A stretch of DNA of 64,000 nt from Pleurostoma richardsiae. Taxonomy: Eukaryota; Ascomycota; Sordariomycetes; Calosphaeriales; Pleurostomataceae. A model generated the notes under the pieces. It did no database searches. It had not been told where the DNA came from and was given only the letters and a program-made list of their open reading frames with translations. Where the stretch lies: NCBI GenBank assembly GCA_030052745.1, contig JANBVO010000018.1, positions 372,001 through 436,000 on the forward strand. Reading direction: 5' to 3'. Each line of letters begins with the position of its first letter. Positions within the stretch are counted from its first letter, which is position 1. The position numbers and the translations under genes are program-made. This document shows, in pieces, positions 35,299-45,897 of the stretch.

Positions 35299-36023
35299 TC
35301 AGTATGGCTTTGCGACCTTCCGCGGCTCGCTCAACCCGGTCTCCGGGTCTTTATATTCCTTCCAGCTGACCGGGTACATCGTGTTCCCGGCCTCGCTGGT
35401 CGCCATAATGACGCCAAATTCATTCTTCGCCGTCGACAAGTAGTAGTTTGCCTGATCACCTAGGGATATCTAAAGCGGCGCAGCTGTTAGTCAGCTGGGA
35501 TTGCTTCTATGCTCCTCCCTTGATAAATATCAAGGGATGAGGAGAGGGGAAGGGCAAAACGCACCACCTGCGCGCGCACGATGTCGCCGGGCCGGAAGCT
35601 CTCATGAATCTTGACCCTGTCCTTCTCCGTGGCCCGTACATCCTGCACGCGTATGACACCCTGCCACTCGGCCTCCAAGACGGTGTCGCCGCAGACCAGG
35701 ATGGCGACGACGGCCTGGCGCGGCGAGGTACGAGTGACACGGCACAGCACCACGTTGTTCACCTCCGGCAGGACCTCGCGCTTCTCCGACAGGCCGGACC
35801 GCGAGACCGAGATGGTCGGCAGCTCGGCCGGTGCGACGGGCGTAATCTTGGTCAGCCGCTTGGCGGGGCCGGGTGGCCGGGGCGGCTGGTTGACGTGAAC
35901 GACGCCGAGGAGCGATGAGTGCAGGTTGCCCTCGAAGATGTGAGTGCCAGGCCCTGGGAGGTACCTGGACGTCGGGCCGAGCACCTGGCCGGGTATTGCT
36001 AATGTGTGGGTGGAAGAGGCCAT
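35299..36023 (-). CDS. csl4: Exosome complex component CSL4
   Basis: Cap subunit of the RNA exosome in nucleus and cytoplasm. Exons 36023-35565 and 35469-35299 give 209 residues. The N-terminal block AIPGQVLGPTSRYLPGPGTH is the Csl4 N domain, followed by the S1-like region (NVVLCRVTRTSPRQAVVAIL to SFRPGDIVRAQVISLGD) and the C-terminal YYLSTAKNEFGVIMATSEAG. The donor was placed after V153 (GTG|GTGCGT), which recreates the family string DIVRAQVISLGD. Length is near that of human EXOSC1 (195). Divergent from erg2 with a 395-bp spacer. Confidence 0.95.
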
Positions 36024-36418
36024 CTTTGCCGCATCGAGCTTTGCTGCAGGGTCACGACAGGGCGGCAGTTGGTGAGCAAACGGGCATCAACATCTCAGAT
36101 GGGAGCTTGAAAATTTCCCCAATTGACGATGCTGATGCTGCTGCTTGGCGGGGCCGACACTGCATCTGGAATTCTGCCCCCCGACTTGTGGGGAAGGGAG
36201 AGCCGTTGGAACAAGGGTGGCCCTTCACCGCCCTGACGCAGGGTCGGACCCCGAGTCGCAGTCCGCGGCCGTCACAGCAACAACGGTGCGCAAAAACCTC
36301 GGTGCTGTGTCGCGGTGCTGCCATTCCTTTTCCTCTCTGAGCCTGTCTTAACACCAATTCGGGCTCTATAACCCGTCGCTCCTTCTACCGTCCGCACAAT
36401 CGCCTTCGTCGCGGTCCA
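36024..36418. promoter_or_regulatory. Shared divergent promoter of csl4 and erg2
   Basis: A 395-bp spacer separates the two start codons. A CCAAT box at 36354-36358 and a TATA-like CTCTATAA just after it sit 50-65 bp before the erg2 ATG. Confidence 0.4.
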
Positions 36419-37291
36419 ATGGCTCCGCCAACAAAGTCCTCGGGCGGCATCAGCCGGCTCCTGACCGTGCTGGCGGTCATCGTCGGCCTCCTGACGCCCG
36501 TCTTCTACATCCTGGAGCAGAACCTCGAGCGCTTCTACATCTTCAGCCCAGAGCAGCTGCATGACCTCGCCAAGCGGGGTATCGATGCCCACGGTAACGA
36601 CACCCGCGGCGTGGTGCGCTACATCGTCGACGAGCTCAGCGGTCAGGTGGGCACGGCGAGCCACATCAACGTCGACGAGGAGTGGGTTTTCAACAACGCC
36701 GGCGGTGCCATGGGCGCAATGTACATCATCCATGCCAGTGAGTCTACGAATCTGCCTACTTTTCTTCCAATTGACCCCCTGAGAGCCTCCTTCCCTCTCC
36801 TCTCCCTTTCTTCAGGCTCCCCCCTCTCTCCCTTCCGACTTCAAACCCCCTCCCCCGGAAACCACGTCACGCTACGTTACAGCCGAGAAGAACCGTTACG
36901 CTGACACGGGAGCGACAAATAAACAGGTGTGACGGAGTACCTCATCATCTTCGGCACGGCGATCGGCACGGAGGGCCACACGGGGCGCCACACGGCCGAC
37001 GACTACTTCCACATCCTGCACGGCACCCAGCTGGCCTACGTGCCGGGCGAGTACGAGCCCGAGGTGTACCCGGTGGGCAGCGTGCACCACCTGCGCCGCG
37101 GCGACGCCAAGCAGTACAGCATGCCGGGCGCCTGCTTCGCGCTCGAGTACGCCCGCGGCTGGATCCCCCCCATGCTCTTCTTCGGCTTCGCCGACGGCCT
37201 GTCCAGCACGCTCGACTTCCCGACTCTGTGGAAGACGACGCGCATCACCGGCCGGGAGATGATCCTGAACCTGGCCAAGGGGAAGTTCTGA
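36419..37291 (+). CDS. erg2: C-8 sterol isomerase ERG2
   Basis: Endoplasmic reticulum enzyme that converts fecosterol to episterol in ergosterol synthesis; the family is related to the sigma-1 receptor. Exons 36419-36737 and 36927-37291 give 227 residues. A single N-terminal membrane segment ([19 protein letters not shown], about 15-33) is followed by [54 protein letters not shown] and [20 protein letters not shown], which includes the conserved Asp and Glu regions of the active site, then [16 protein letters not shown]. The 189-nt intron is long for this region and pyrimidine-rich. Length matches fungal ERG2 (about 220). Confidence 0.96.
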
Positions 37292-39526
37292 GAAGGTGGA
37301 TGGAGGGTGGTTCGTCTCGTCCCTGGACAAGGCGGGCACGGCGACTCGTTTGTGCTGTTCTTGGTGGAAGGTGTTGACTCTCCCTCTCCCCTGGCACTGC
37401 TGTCCTCAGTCCGGCACGCGCCACAGCGCCGATAGCAATTGCCGGGCCCATCTAGCCTGTGGTATTAATGTCTAAATATTGTTCCATTAATGAAAACGCG
37501 GCATGAGTCGTTGACTGACTTCTTCACTGTTCCTTATGGCGGCACCAGTGACATGGAGATGGGAAAAGCTAGCCAGGTAGAGGTCACCCTTGATAGCGCA
37601 CGGTGCAGACGCAAAACGGCCTTCGCTAGCCTGGGGGCATGAGAGTTTACCTCGCGGTCCTCACTCTATTTGCAGGGCATGTTCCCTGCTTCTAGCCAGT
37701 TGAAACTGATGGACCATTCCATCACATGGTGCAGAAGTCCCCGTTAGTTTCAAGTCTTTTCGTGGAATAGTCGTCTATGCTTCATTAGTGCCAATGCATC
37801 ATCACTTGCAGAGCGCATGCATGTGCCGGCGCTTACGCTACATGGGCAGCGGATTTGCCATCCGCACTACCTAATCCTGCTGCAAGAAGCGAGACGTCTC
37901 GGTAACACTTGTCCACAAGGACGGCGTGTAGACTCACCGACGGAACGGCAGCCTATCCACCTGCCCAGATCTTCCAGAGGGCATTCGCGAAGGGTGACAG
38001 AGGAAAAGGCAGAGATACCACTTCGCTAAGACTACCCCTAGTCGAATTCCGAGCCAGCTGCAATCGAGATCCGTGTGGAAAAGATATCACAGATAGAAAC
38101 GGCATCCCGCGTATCAAGCGACATCTGTCAGTCATTACTCTGACACACCTACCGCCGGCGCACAAGTCTCGTGAAGGACACGGCGCCATCTCGGTGAGGA
38201 ACAGCAGGACGTTGCAATTAACCGTAGGCCCAAGATAGAGCAGACGCACAGAAGGTTGCCCGCCCTTCCATCGATCTTTCTACACTTAGCGTCGATCGGG
38301 ATCGCCGCCAGATCAGGAAAAGGGGGCGCGGCCCGTGTACGTAACGACAACCTGAACTGGGCAGTTCTCAACTTTTTTCATCATCAAACCATCACAGGCT
38401 TTCCGATCAGGTCACGCCAGCTCCTCCATATTGCCGCTCACTTGCGTCTTTTGCCATTGACTATTGGAGAGGATAGCAAGTATTTGCTCGCTTTTGAAGA
38501 GACGGGCTGCTGGGCTTCCCGAGAGCATCTCTTCACTTCGCAATCGACATCTGAAAATGGCTGCTTGGGGCATGACTGGCTACGGCGCCCCCCGACGGAG
38601 TGTCCCTCGCCATGACCGCCCAGGTCGTCGACCTATTGCGACATGATTTTTCACGCGTCTGCCATGCCGATATCGCCAAGTCGAGCAACTCACCATTCCC
38701 AAGGACATGAGGCAATCTTGATGCTCACCGGCTGAGGATCCAGAACCTGATACCAAACAAGTGTTTGTTCACTGCCGCGCTGCAGCTCACCCATCAGGAT
38801 GCCTAGAGAAGCTTGACCGCAATTGGCTACTCTTGGCAAGATCGAATTAGCCCGCCCGCCCGCCAGATCCAACGTCCCCTCTATGGGGTAGTGTGCAGCT
38901 ACATCTGCAACCACACCGCAATCCTAATGGCGTTTCGAAGCAGGCTGCGCACACAGCAACGTTGTATATGTGGCGTCCAACGGGATGAAAGTTTCACTCA
39001 TGAGAGTATGGTGTTGTCGATAGTCGGAGAGATCCGCTCTGGAAGTGTCCGGCAGCGAAGATCGAGCAGGTCCAGAGCTTGTCGACAGTCGGCTCATGGG
39101 AGTGGCAGGGTTCTCCAGGCCTGAGTTTCCCCGGTCTACTCTAGCGTGGCGCCCGTTACGGCAATTCCGAGACAGGCTCGACATGTCACGGAACCCTCCC
39201 ACGCGGAGCGTCGTTCCTACTGCCCTAACGAGGCATCGTCACCAGTCCTGTGGTTCTACTGTGCCTTCCACTCCACAGTCTCTGCTCGTCTGCCCTGTTG
39301 TTCCTACACTGGATGGTGAGCTCAGCCGAGCTTCACAAGGCGAGATGAGCCAACCACCCCCCACACCTTTCGGGGCGATGGACGCTCCTGCTTCGGAGCT
39401 CCTCACCCGCGTTTCACAGCTCTATATATGTGAGCTCGGGAATTCACTTTCCACATTCTTGCACTGTTCTTGATTTCTCACCATATTATTGGTGCTCTGT
39501 TGATTCCCCCCATCTCCCACCTCACC
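37292..39526. other. Intergenic region between erg2 and ptr2
   Basis: Over 2 kb with no supported gene. A TATATA at 39423-39428 lies about 100 bp before the ptr2 ATG and fits a TATA box. Confidence 0.45.
39423..39428 (+). promoter_or_regulatory. TATA-like box of ptr2
   Basis: CTATATATG sits 99 bp before the start codon, in a C/T-rich surrounding typical of a fungal promoter. Confidence 0.4.
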
Positions 39527-41425
39527 ATGCCAGGAGACGTCACCAGCGATGCCATCGGCGGAGCTCAGCTCCATGCCACCATTGCTGATCAAGTTCGCCA
39601 AAGTATGGACGACGTCCATAAACAGAGCACTCCCATCGAACTTCAGCAGTCTGCCGAGCCCGGCGACGAGAAGTTTAATCACCATCTCACAGAGGAGTTC
39701 CCCTCCGAGGAGGAGCTCATCACCCTCCGTCGTGTCGCCGACCGGATCCCCCTGAAACTGTTCACAATTGCATTCATCGAGGCCTGTGAACGCTTTTCCT
39801 ACTATGGCACCATCATCGTCTACACCAACTTCATTCAATGGCCTCTGCCCGAGGGCTCCCGCACCGGAGCCGGCGGCGCCGACGGACAGTCCGGTGCCCT
39901 CGGCAAGGGCCAGAGGGCGTCGACGGGAATCACCACCTTTAATCAGTTCTGGCAATACTGTATGCCTCTTCTCGGTGCTTGGGTAGCAGACGAGTTTTGG
40001 GGTCGCTACAAGACCATCACTGTAGCCCTCTTCATCGACATCCTCGGCCACATCATCCTGATCATGTCCGCCATCCCCCCCGTCGTCACAAGGCCTTCTT
40101 CCAACTCCCTGGCTGCAATGGTCATCGGTATACTCGTCATTGGCTTCGGAACGGGCGGGTTTAAACCGAACATCTCGCCGCTTATAGTAGAACAGCTCCC
40201 CCTGGACCGACTACGCGTCAAGACGTTGAATTCAGGGGAGCGGGTAATTGTTGATCCCGCCATAACCATCAACCGGGTGTACAACTGGTTCTACATGTTC
40301 ATCAACGTTGGCGCCCTGATCGGCCAGATTTCCATGGTCTACGCTGAAAAATACGTTGGCTTCTGGCTCAGCTTCTTGCTGCCAACCTCCATGCTCTGCA
40401 TCTGCCCGTTGGTGATGTGGTGGGGGAGGAAACGATACGAGCGACGGCCGCCTGGCGGTTCCGTCCTCGGAAAGGCTGTTAAGACGTGGTTCCTCGCGCA
40501 AAAGGGCCGCTGGCACGTCAACCCCTATAGCACTTGGAGGCACATGCACGATGGCACCTTCTGGGACAATGTCAAGCCCTCGCACTTTACCCCCGGGACT
40601 AAGCCCCAATGGATGACCTTTGACGACGCCTGGGTGGACGAGCTACGACGCGGCTTCGCTGCTTGTGCCGTCTTCCTGTATTTCCCAATTTACTGGCTAT
40701 CTTATAATCAACTCAACAACAATCTGATCTCGCAGGCCGCCGTCATGAAGCTCAACGGCCTGCCTAACGACATCCTGACCAACCTTGACCCCCTGGCCCT
40801 CATCATCTTCATTCCCATTTGCGACTTCATCGTGTACCCCTTCCTGCGGCGCATGAAGATCAAATTCACACCCATCAAGAAGATCACGGCGGGCTTCTTC
40901 ACCGGCGCCGCCGCCATGGTCTGGGCGACCGTCATCCAGGTCTACATCTACCGGCAGTCCGAGTGCGGGACGCACGCCTCGGGCACGACGGCGGACGGCT
41001 CGCAGTGCGAGCCCGTCAGCATCAACGTGTGGGCGCAGACGGGGTCGTATGTGCTCATCGCGCTCTCGGAGATCTTCGCCTCCATCACGTCGCTCGAGTA
41101 CGCCTTCAGCAAGGCCCCCAAGAACATGCGGTCCATGATCCAGGCCGTCGCGCTCTTCACGACCGCCATCTCCTCGGCCATCGGCGAGGCCTTCGTCTCG
41201 CTGTCCGCCGACCCGCTGCTGGTCTGGAACTACGGCGCCATGGCCGTGCTGGCGTTCGTGGCCGGGTGCGTCTTCTGGATCGAGTTCCGCGGGCTCGACA
41301 GGGAAGAGGACGAGCTCAACGACCTCCCTGAGGGCAAACTGTTCGTGGAGGACCTGGAGAACACGCTGTCGGGGCCGGTCAAGACCGACGACAAGCTCGA
41401 GGAGGAGAAGAAGTATCACTCCTAA
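39527..41425 (+). CDS. ptr2: Proton-coupled di/tripeptide transporter PTR2 (POT family)
   Basis: Plasma-membrane importer of small peptides. Intronless, 632 residues. The hydrophilic N terminus of about 75 residues precedes FTIAFIEACERFSYYGTIIVYTNF, the POT signature in helix 1. Other family marks are GAWVADEFWGRYKTI, GFGTGGFKPNISPLIVEQ, NWFYMFINVGALIG (PTR2 signature with FYxxIN-like core), YWLSYNQLNNNLISQA and the late LIALSEIFASITSLEYAFSKAP. About twelve membrane spans can be traced. The C-terminal tail is acidic and Lys-rich. The ATG in CACCATGCC was chosen; no earlier ATG lies in frame. Convergent with the nitrogen regulator nmr; both concern nitrogen use, but co-regulation is not shown by sequence. 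Confidence 0.95.
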   Translation: MPGDVTSDAIGGAQLHATIADQVRQSMDDVHKQSTPIELQQSAEPGDEKFNHHLTEEFPSEEELITLRRVADRIPLKLFTIAFIEACERFSYYGTIIVYTNFIQWPLPEGSRTGAGGADGQSGALGKGQRASTGITTFNQFWQYCMPLLGAWVADEFWGRYKTITVALFIDILGHIILIMSAIPPVVTRPSSNSLAAMVIGILVIGFGTGGFKPNISPLIVEQLPLDRLRVKTLNSGERVIVDPAITINRVYNWFYMFINVGALIGQISMVYAEKYVGFWLSFLLPTSMLCICPLVMWWGRKRYERRPPGGSVLGKAVKTWFLAQKGRWHVNPYSTWRHMHDGTFWDNVKPSHFTPGTKPQWMTFDDAWVDELRRGFAACAVFLYFPIYWLSYNQLNNNLISQAAVMKLNGLPNDILTNLDPLALIIFIPICDFIVYPFLRRMKIKFTPIKKITAGFFTGAAAMVWATVIQVYIYRQSECGTHASGTTADGSQCEPVSINVWAQTGSYVLIALSEIFASITSLEYAFSKAPKNMRSMIQAVALFTTAISSAIGEAFVSLSADPLLVWNYGAMAVLAFVAGCVFWIEFRGLDREEDELNDLPEGKLFVEDLENTLSGPVKTDDKLEEEKKYHS

Positions 41426-42298
41426 GCGGGTGATGAAGGGTTTCTATGTTTCTTCTATTTCGGCATGGTAGATAGGGGAAAAGCGGCTATGTTTTACCAC
41501 TTTTTTGGATATTTGGCGAGGTCAGGGGTCAAGTGATATTGGCGTTCGCGCGGGTTGTACGGGAAACATCGATACCACTCTCGCATCTACCATTGTTTAA
41601 ATGACTGTCTTACTCGGTGTGGTATATCTATAGTCGCAGGTGTCCATGGAAGTCTACGAGAAGCAATATTGTCGAGCGGTGCGGCGGACGGCATTCCAAC
41701 TCTTTATCGACCACCGCGATGGAGAGCCACTGGTGCTGGAAAGGGTCGGAGTGTAACTGACGTCTTGGCATGTAAACAGGATTCACTACAGTTGACAAAA
41801 TGAAGGGCTACTACAGGTTCTTACTGAGATCACGGCAGAGCCACACGCATGTTACACGTATTAACCTCATCTTTGGAGGAAGTGAGGCTCCTGAGAAGCC
41901 TATGACAGACACGCATCCAGCACTCAATCTCTGTCTCATTTTCTTTATCCTGGCCTCGGGATTCGAGCAGCTCTCGCTCAATTATACCTCTCCTAGCATA
42001 TTGTAACTAGCGGCAAACACACCTGTATTTTTGTTTTGACCTCCCGACCCCATGTCCGTCAAAATATGATCGCTCAACGCCGATGGTCCAAAGGATATCA
42101 CCCTAGCCGTCGCGGTAAAACACAAACTGCCGCCCCAGGCGCCGTTATGCCAAAAAGATCGCCACTCCGAGCCAATGCAAGTATGTATCTGCCAATAAAG
42201 AGATACGAAGCCTAGAAGGAAAGGAGGGAGGCTGAGGCCTACCAGTGCCCGCCTTCCGAGGTGGTGCAAGATTTGCTCCTCTGGGAAAAGACTGCCTA
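41426..42298. other. Convergent intergenic region between ptr2 and nmr
   Basis: 3' ends of two convergent genes. No additional gene seen. Confidence 0.5.
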
Positions 42299-43672
42299 CT
42301 ATGCGAGCCATTCCTCATCGTCCCGCTTCAGTCCTCTCATGAGCAGGCCTTCATCGAATTCGTCGTCTTCTTCATCCTCCTCTTCGGGCTGCACGACCGA
42401 CGCGCCCGTCTGGCTATCACCATTGCTGGCGCCGCCACTGTTGTCGTCCTCAAGCATCCATGTTAGACCGTTTGCCTGCTCCTCCAGGGGAAAGACCTCC
42501 CTCGCATACTCCTCCAGCCCACGGAATCCTTCCCATAACTCCATCGCCAGCTTTGGGCACTCCGCCTCCAAAGCCTCGTCGCCGAAGTACGGTGGCTGTT
42601 TGGACGGGTCATCTTTCGCGATCGAGTACAGCTCTTCTAGAGCCTCCAGCTGTATCCGGTAACCTTCTGGGATCTTGACTTTTAGTTCGATCGGACCCCG
42701 TACATAGCGAACCCTTCTGCCGACTCCTTTCTCAAACTGTTCGCAAGCCTCCTTGGGTGAGAGGAGCTCATATGCCAGCGGTATTCGCCGACCTCCCCAT
42801 TTTGCAACGCCTTCCTTGAATATCGAGAGGATCGCGGGCCCGACGTCATGTTCCGCATCGAGCCAAGGAAGCTTAGCATCTGGATGGAAAGGCGCTTGCC
42901 ATCTGAAAGATCCATCGGGACGCAGCTCCATGCAGAATAGGGGGTATGGCAGACTAGTGAAGTTGTTGTTGTAGATACCAGTGTAGACAAATGTTGCCGG
43001 CAGCCCGATCTCCTTCACATAGTCCTCCACCTTGTGCTTGGACGCCCAGAGAGGCAGGCTCGGCCAGGTCGGGTCGTAGGCGTGATGATCTGGCATAGAC
43101 GAGTAGACATAGTGCTGAACGCCCGCCTTCTTGGCAGCATCTGCCAATGCTTCTCCGATGCTGATCTCGTCACCATAGAAGGTCGTGTTGATAAAGGCCA
43201 GCTGAGCACCGCGAAACAGTTCCGAGATCAGAGCATGGTTGACGCCGATGCCGGAGATGGGCCCATTCCGCGTGACGTCGGCCTTCTCGGCCGAGCTGCC
43301 ACCGTGTCTCGTGTATAGCTCACCCCGAAGAACGGTGACGTTGGGGTTCGTCGAGACCTCTGTAGCAACTACGCCCTCCAAATTTCGTAGCTGCGCGCGC
43401 ACATGGTATCCGACGGCGGTCGCGACACGGATGAAGGAGGCGGCTTGCCGGCCACTGGCGTTGATCACGGCAATCGTCTTATTCGGCGTCGGCATGGAGC
43501 GCTTCGCGGGCCGGAGGGTTAACGAGCTATTCCGCGGGACGAGAGGCGACGCCTCCGTATAGGAAGACCGCGAATGCTTATGTCTTCGCTCCTCCGCTGG
43601 CCGAGAATTCGGGATGTTGATGTTCTGCGGAGCTGGCCGGATGGCAAGGTCCGCGTGTACTTCGGCCGGCAT
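42299..43672 (-). CDS. nmr: Nitrogen metabolite repression regulator NMR (NmrA family)
   Basis: NmrA-type atypical short-chain dehydrogenase that binds NAD(P) and inhibits the GATA activator NIT2/AreA when good nitrogen is present. Read as one exon of 457 residues from ATG 43672. The dinucleotide-binding start is KTIAVINASGRQAASFIRVA. Very conserved blocks follow: YHVRAQLRNLEGVVATEV, NGPISGIGVNHALISELFRG, HYVYSSMPDHHAYDPTWPS, GIYNNNFTSLPYPLFCMEL and WLDAEHDVGPAILSIFKEGV. The catalytic YxxxK of true dehydrogenases is not evident. The tail is extremely acidic (EEEDEEDDEFDEG). A shorter start at ATG 43495 (MPTPNKT) is possible. The frame stays open to about 43786 without another ATG. Confidence 0.94.
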   Translation of the reverse strand: MPAEVHADLAIRPAPQNINIPNSRPAEERRHKHSRSSYTEASPLVPRNSSLTLRPAKRSMPTPNKTIAVINASGRQAASFIRVATAVGYHVRAQLRNLEGVVATEVSTNPNVTVLRGELYTRHGGSSAEKADVTRNGPISGIGVNHALISELFRGAQLAFINTTFYGDEISIGEALADAAKKAGVQHYVYSSMPDHHAYDPTWPSLPLWASKHKVEDYVKEIGLPATFVYTGIYNNNFTSLPYPLFCMELRPDGSFRWQAPFHPDAKLPWLDAEHDVGPAILSIFKEGVAKWGGRRIPLAYELLSPKEACEQFEKGVGRRVRYVRGPIELKVKIPEGYRIQLEALEELYSIAKDDPSKQPPYFGDEALEAECPKLAMELWEGFRGLEEYAREVFPLEEQANGLTWMLEDDNSGGASNGDSQTGASVVQPEEEDEEDDEFDEGLLMRGLKRDDEEWLA

Positions 43673-45564
43673 CGAACCCGATCCTCCTCCTAGGACTCCA
43701 ATTCTCCTAACTGGGTATTGCGCCGGGCCCTCACTGAAACGAGGCTGGTTTTGGCACTCAGGAGGCGCTCTCAAAGACCAGGGCAAATTTTTTTGGCTCT
43801 CTCGGGTGGATGCGCAGAAGAAGCCGTCGCGTCAGATGTTGATCGAGTCAGATCGGAGTGCCGGACGGCCCAGTGGTGGGAGTGTCGTCTATAAGTGGAC
43901 CCAATGAGAAGAGAGCTCGGATGGCGCAAAGAGAATTATTCCCCGTCTTCTGTTGCAGCTTCTCTGCAGGAATTGTCCTCTAGGAACCTGGAGGGGTAGC
44001 TGTTCCCTGCTCCGTAGCGCGCCAGAGACAGCGATCGATTCTTTGGAGGGTTCGTTAGTGTGGCTTGATTCAACCAGGATTGCGGGGCACAGGGCAGGAT
44101 GGGCAGGGTTCTTGGTCAGAGCGGGTGAGAAAGTTGGAGGGGTAGACGATCTGATAAGGTCGATAAGGGTTGTCGGTGATGCTGTGCTGGAGGGGAGAGA
44201 GGCCAAGGATGTTTGCGGAAGGGAGTCGACGGGTATATCAACACCGTGACTCGGGAGCGGCGGTCATGCAGGCGAAAAGGACAAAGAGAAACTCTTACGT
44301 GGGCAACGCTCAAGCGTTGAATGGCATCAGCGAGGCTAAGAGTCGCAATGACGGCAATGCTGGCACATGGACATTGACTTGTGCTAGCGACGGGGCTTGG
44401 AGGTGGTGGAATGGAGACCAGCTAAAGTTTGTCGACTGGGTAGGCCGATGGTCGTATCCACACTTGACATTGGCCAGCTCACGGTCGGCGTGGCTACCTT
44501 GATGGTCTGTCCAATCGGGAATATTCACAGGCGGTCGTGGTGCGAAGTCTTGGGCGAGCTTGGGCGAGCAGCGAGGGCCCTTCAGTCCCGGCTAGTGCTG
44601 TGCTAGATCGGCCTAGTTTGCTGGTTGCCGTCGGAGGCGCTCTCGTGAGCACGGCGTGCCGCTATGAGTTCTCGGCCGGCTAAGTTGGGGTAGAGGCAGC
44701 CCGCCGGGAGCAAAATTCCGACACTGATGGCCACAAAGACGGCGGAGAAAGTACCCCTGACGGTTCGGAGCGGTGAAGAGGATGCTAAGAGACCTAGGCA
44801 CGGCTGTATCCGCTGCCTCGTACGAGGAGGCGGAGAGCAAGATGAGGGGGGATGGTCGATGAACTGTGATTCTGAAGGATCTCTAATCACGGCTCGTCTT
44901 CTGAAGACGCAGATATGCGTCGCGGCCCGGATGGATGGAGAGGACGAAAGTGAGGGAGATGAGATTTCTTGTAGGCAGACGTCCTTGCCAGGACGGGGTA
45001 TCTGGATTGCAGAAAGACGAAGGAGAAGCGACCCTGAGGGTAAGTGGGAGCTTGATGAAGACGACTCTCTCGATGTTGGTCCTCTGTCTGCCTTTATCTT
45101 GTTATGAGAGAGAGGAGAGAGCGGGCGGGCTTACCTCCGTGCCTCTCTACATGGCGGCGGCTCAATCGCGCCTTCACTCACCTTCAAAGCTGGGGCCGTA
45201 TGATGTGCTCGAGGTACCTCCTTCCCTCTTCCTCCTCTTGGCCAAGGCGGGCACCACTACAGTCAGAAAGGGTACTTTACCGTTACTCCAGGTAAATCGG
45301 GTACTGAAGGTACCCTATCTGTCTTTCGGTCTATTCCACACGCCTCGATACAATGGGAAAGTCCAAACGAGCCGGATTACTTACGATTTACCTAACTCTT
45401 TCTTTTGCGGACTGCTTAGGTAAGGGGCTGCCTCTCGCATGCGCGGGACTGTGGCCGGCAACCCGCAGCTCTCAGGGTTCTTCTCGCTCTCCTACTCCGT
45501 AGTCCTTTCTTCCTTTTTCTGGTGATCGTGAGACATCTCGCGTCTCTGGACAGCACCTACGACT
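43673..45564. other. Upstream region of nmr and leader of a candidate small gene
   Basis: No confident gene. GGTAC-type sequences cluster at 45211-45317, and TACTCCGTA lies at 45493-45501. Open frames such as 44727-45107 show no family marks. Confidence 0.4.
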
Positions 45565-45897
45565 ATGGAGGGCCTGCTTCTCGCATGTATCACAGTAAGT
45601 GCCTATCACGGTTCGCAGGTCTGACATGTTGAGCAGGATTTCTCCTTCTGTGGAGACTGCAGGATCCAGAGAGATGACGATTCCCGGACCCAGCCTTTCA
45701 CCTCCAGACCGGCTTCGTCGGCCTCCTCAACGGCTCCCCAAGGAGCGACGCCGGCCCCGGGATTAGGTAACAGTTTCCAGTGCGCATGGCTCGGCCTGGC
45801 TCGGCCTCCCCTCCGCAACATCGCATCTCCATCCTGCTACATGGCAACATCGGTGTCTGGAGCAAATTTTTCATGGCCAACCCGTTTGGACTTTTGA
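45565..45897 (+). CDS. Candidate two-exon small protein (unrecognised)
   Basis: I do not recognise this gene; it is proposed from structure only. An ATG at 45565 opens a 10-codon exon (to 45594). A 42-nt intron follows, with donor GTAAGT, branch-like CTGAC and acceptor GAGCAG. Exon 2 runs 45637-45897. The 96-residue product begins MEGLLLACITDFSFCGDCRI, with one CxxC, and continues Ser/Pro/Ala-rich. The FCGDC start loosely recalls small zinc-binding Ecl1-type proteins, but the second Cys pair of that family is absent. The intron is at the short end of the fungal range. It may be chance. Confidence 0.3.

Noticed and set aside
34896-35369. 157-codon plus-strand frame
   Set aside because: Overlaps the csl4 3' coding exon in antisense and has no family features.
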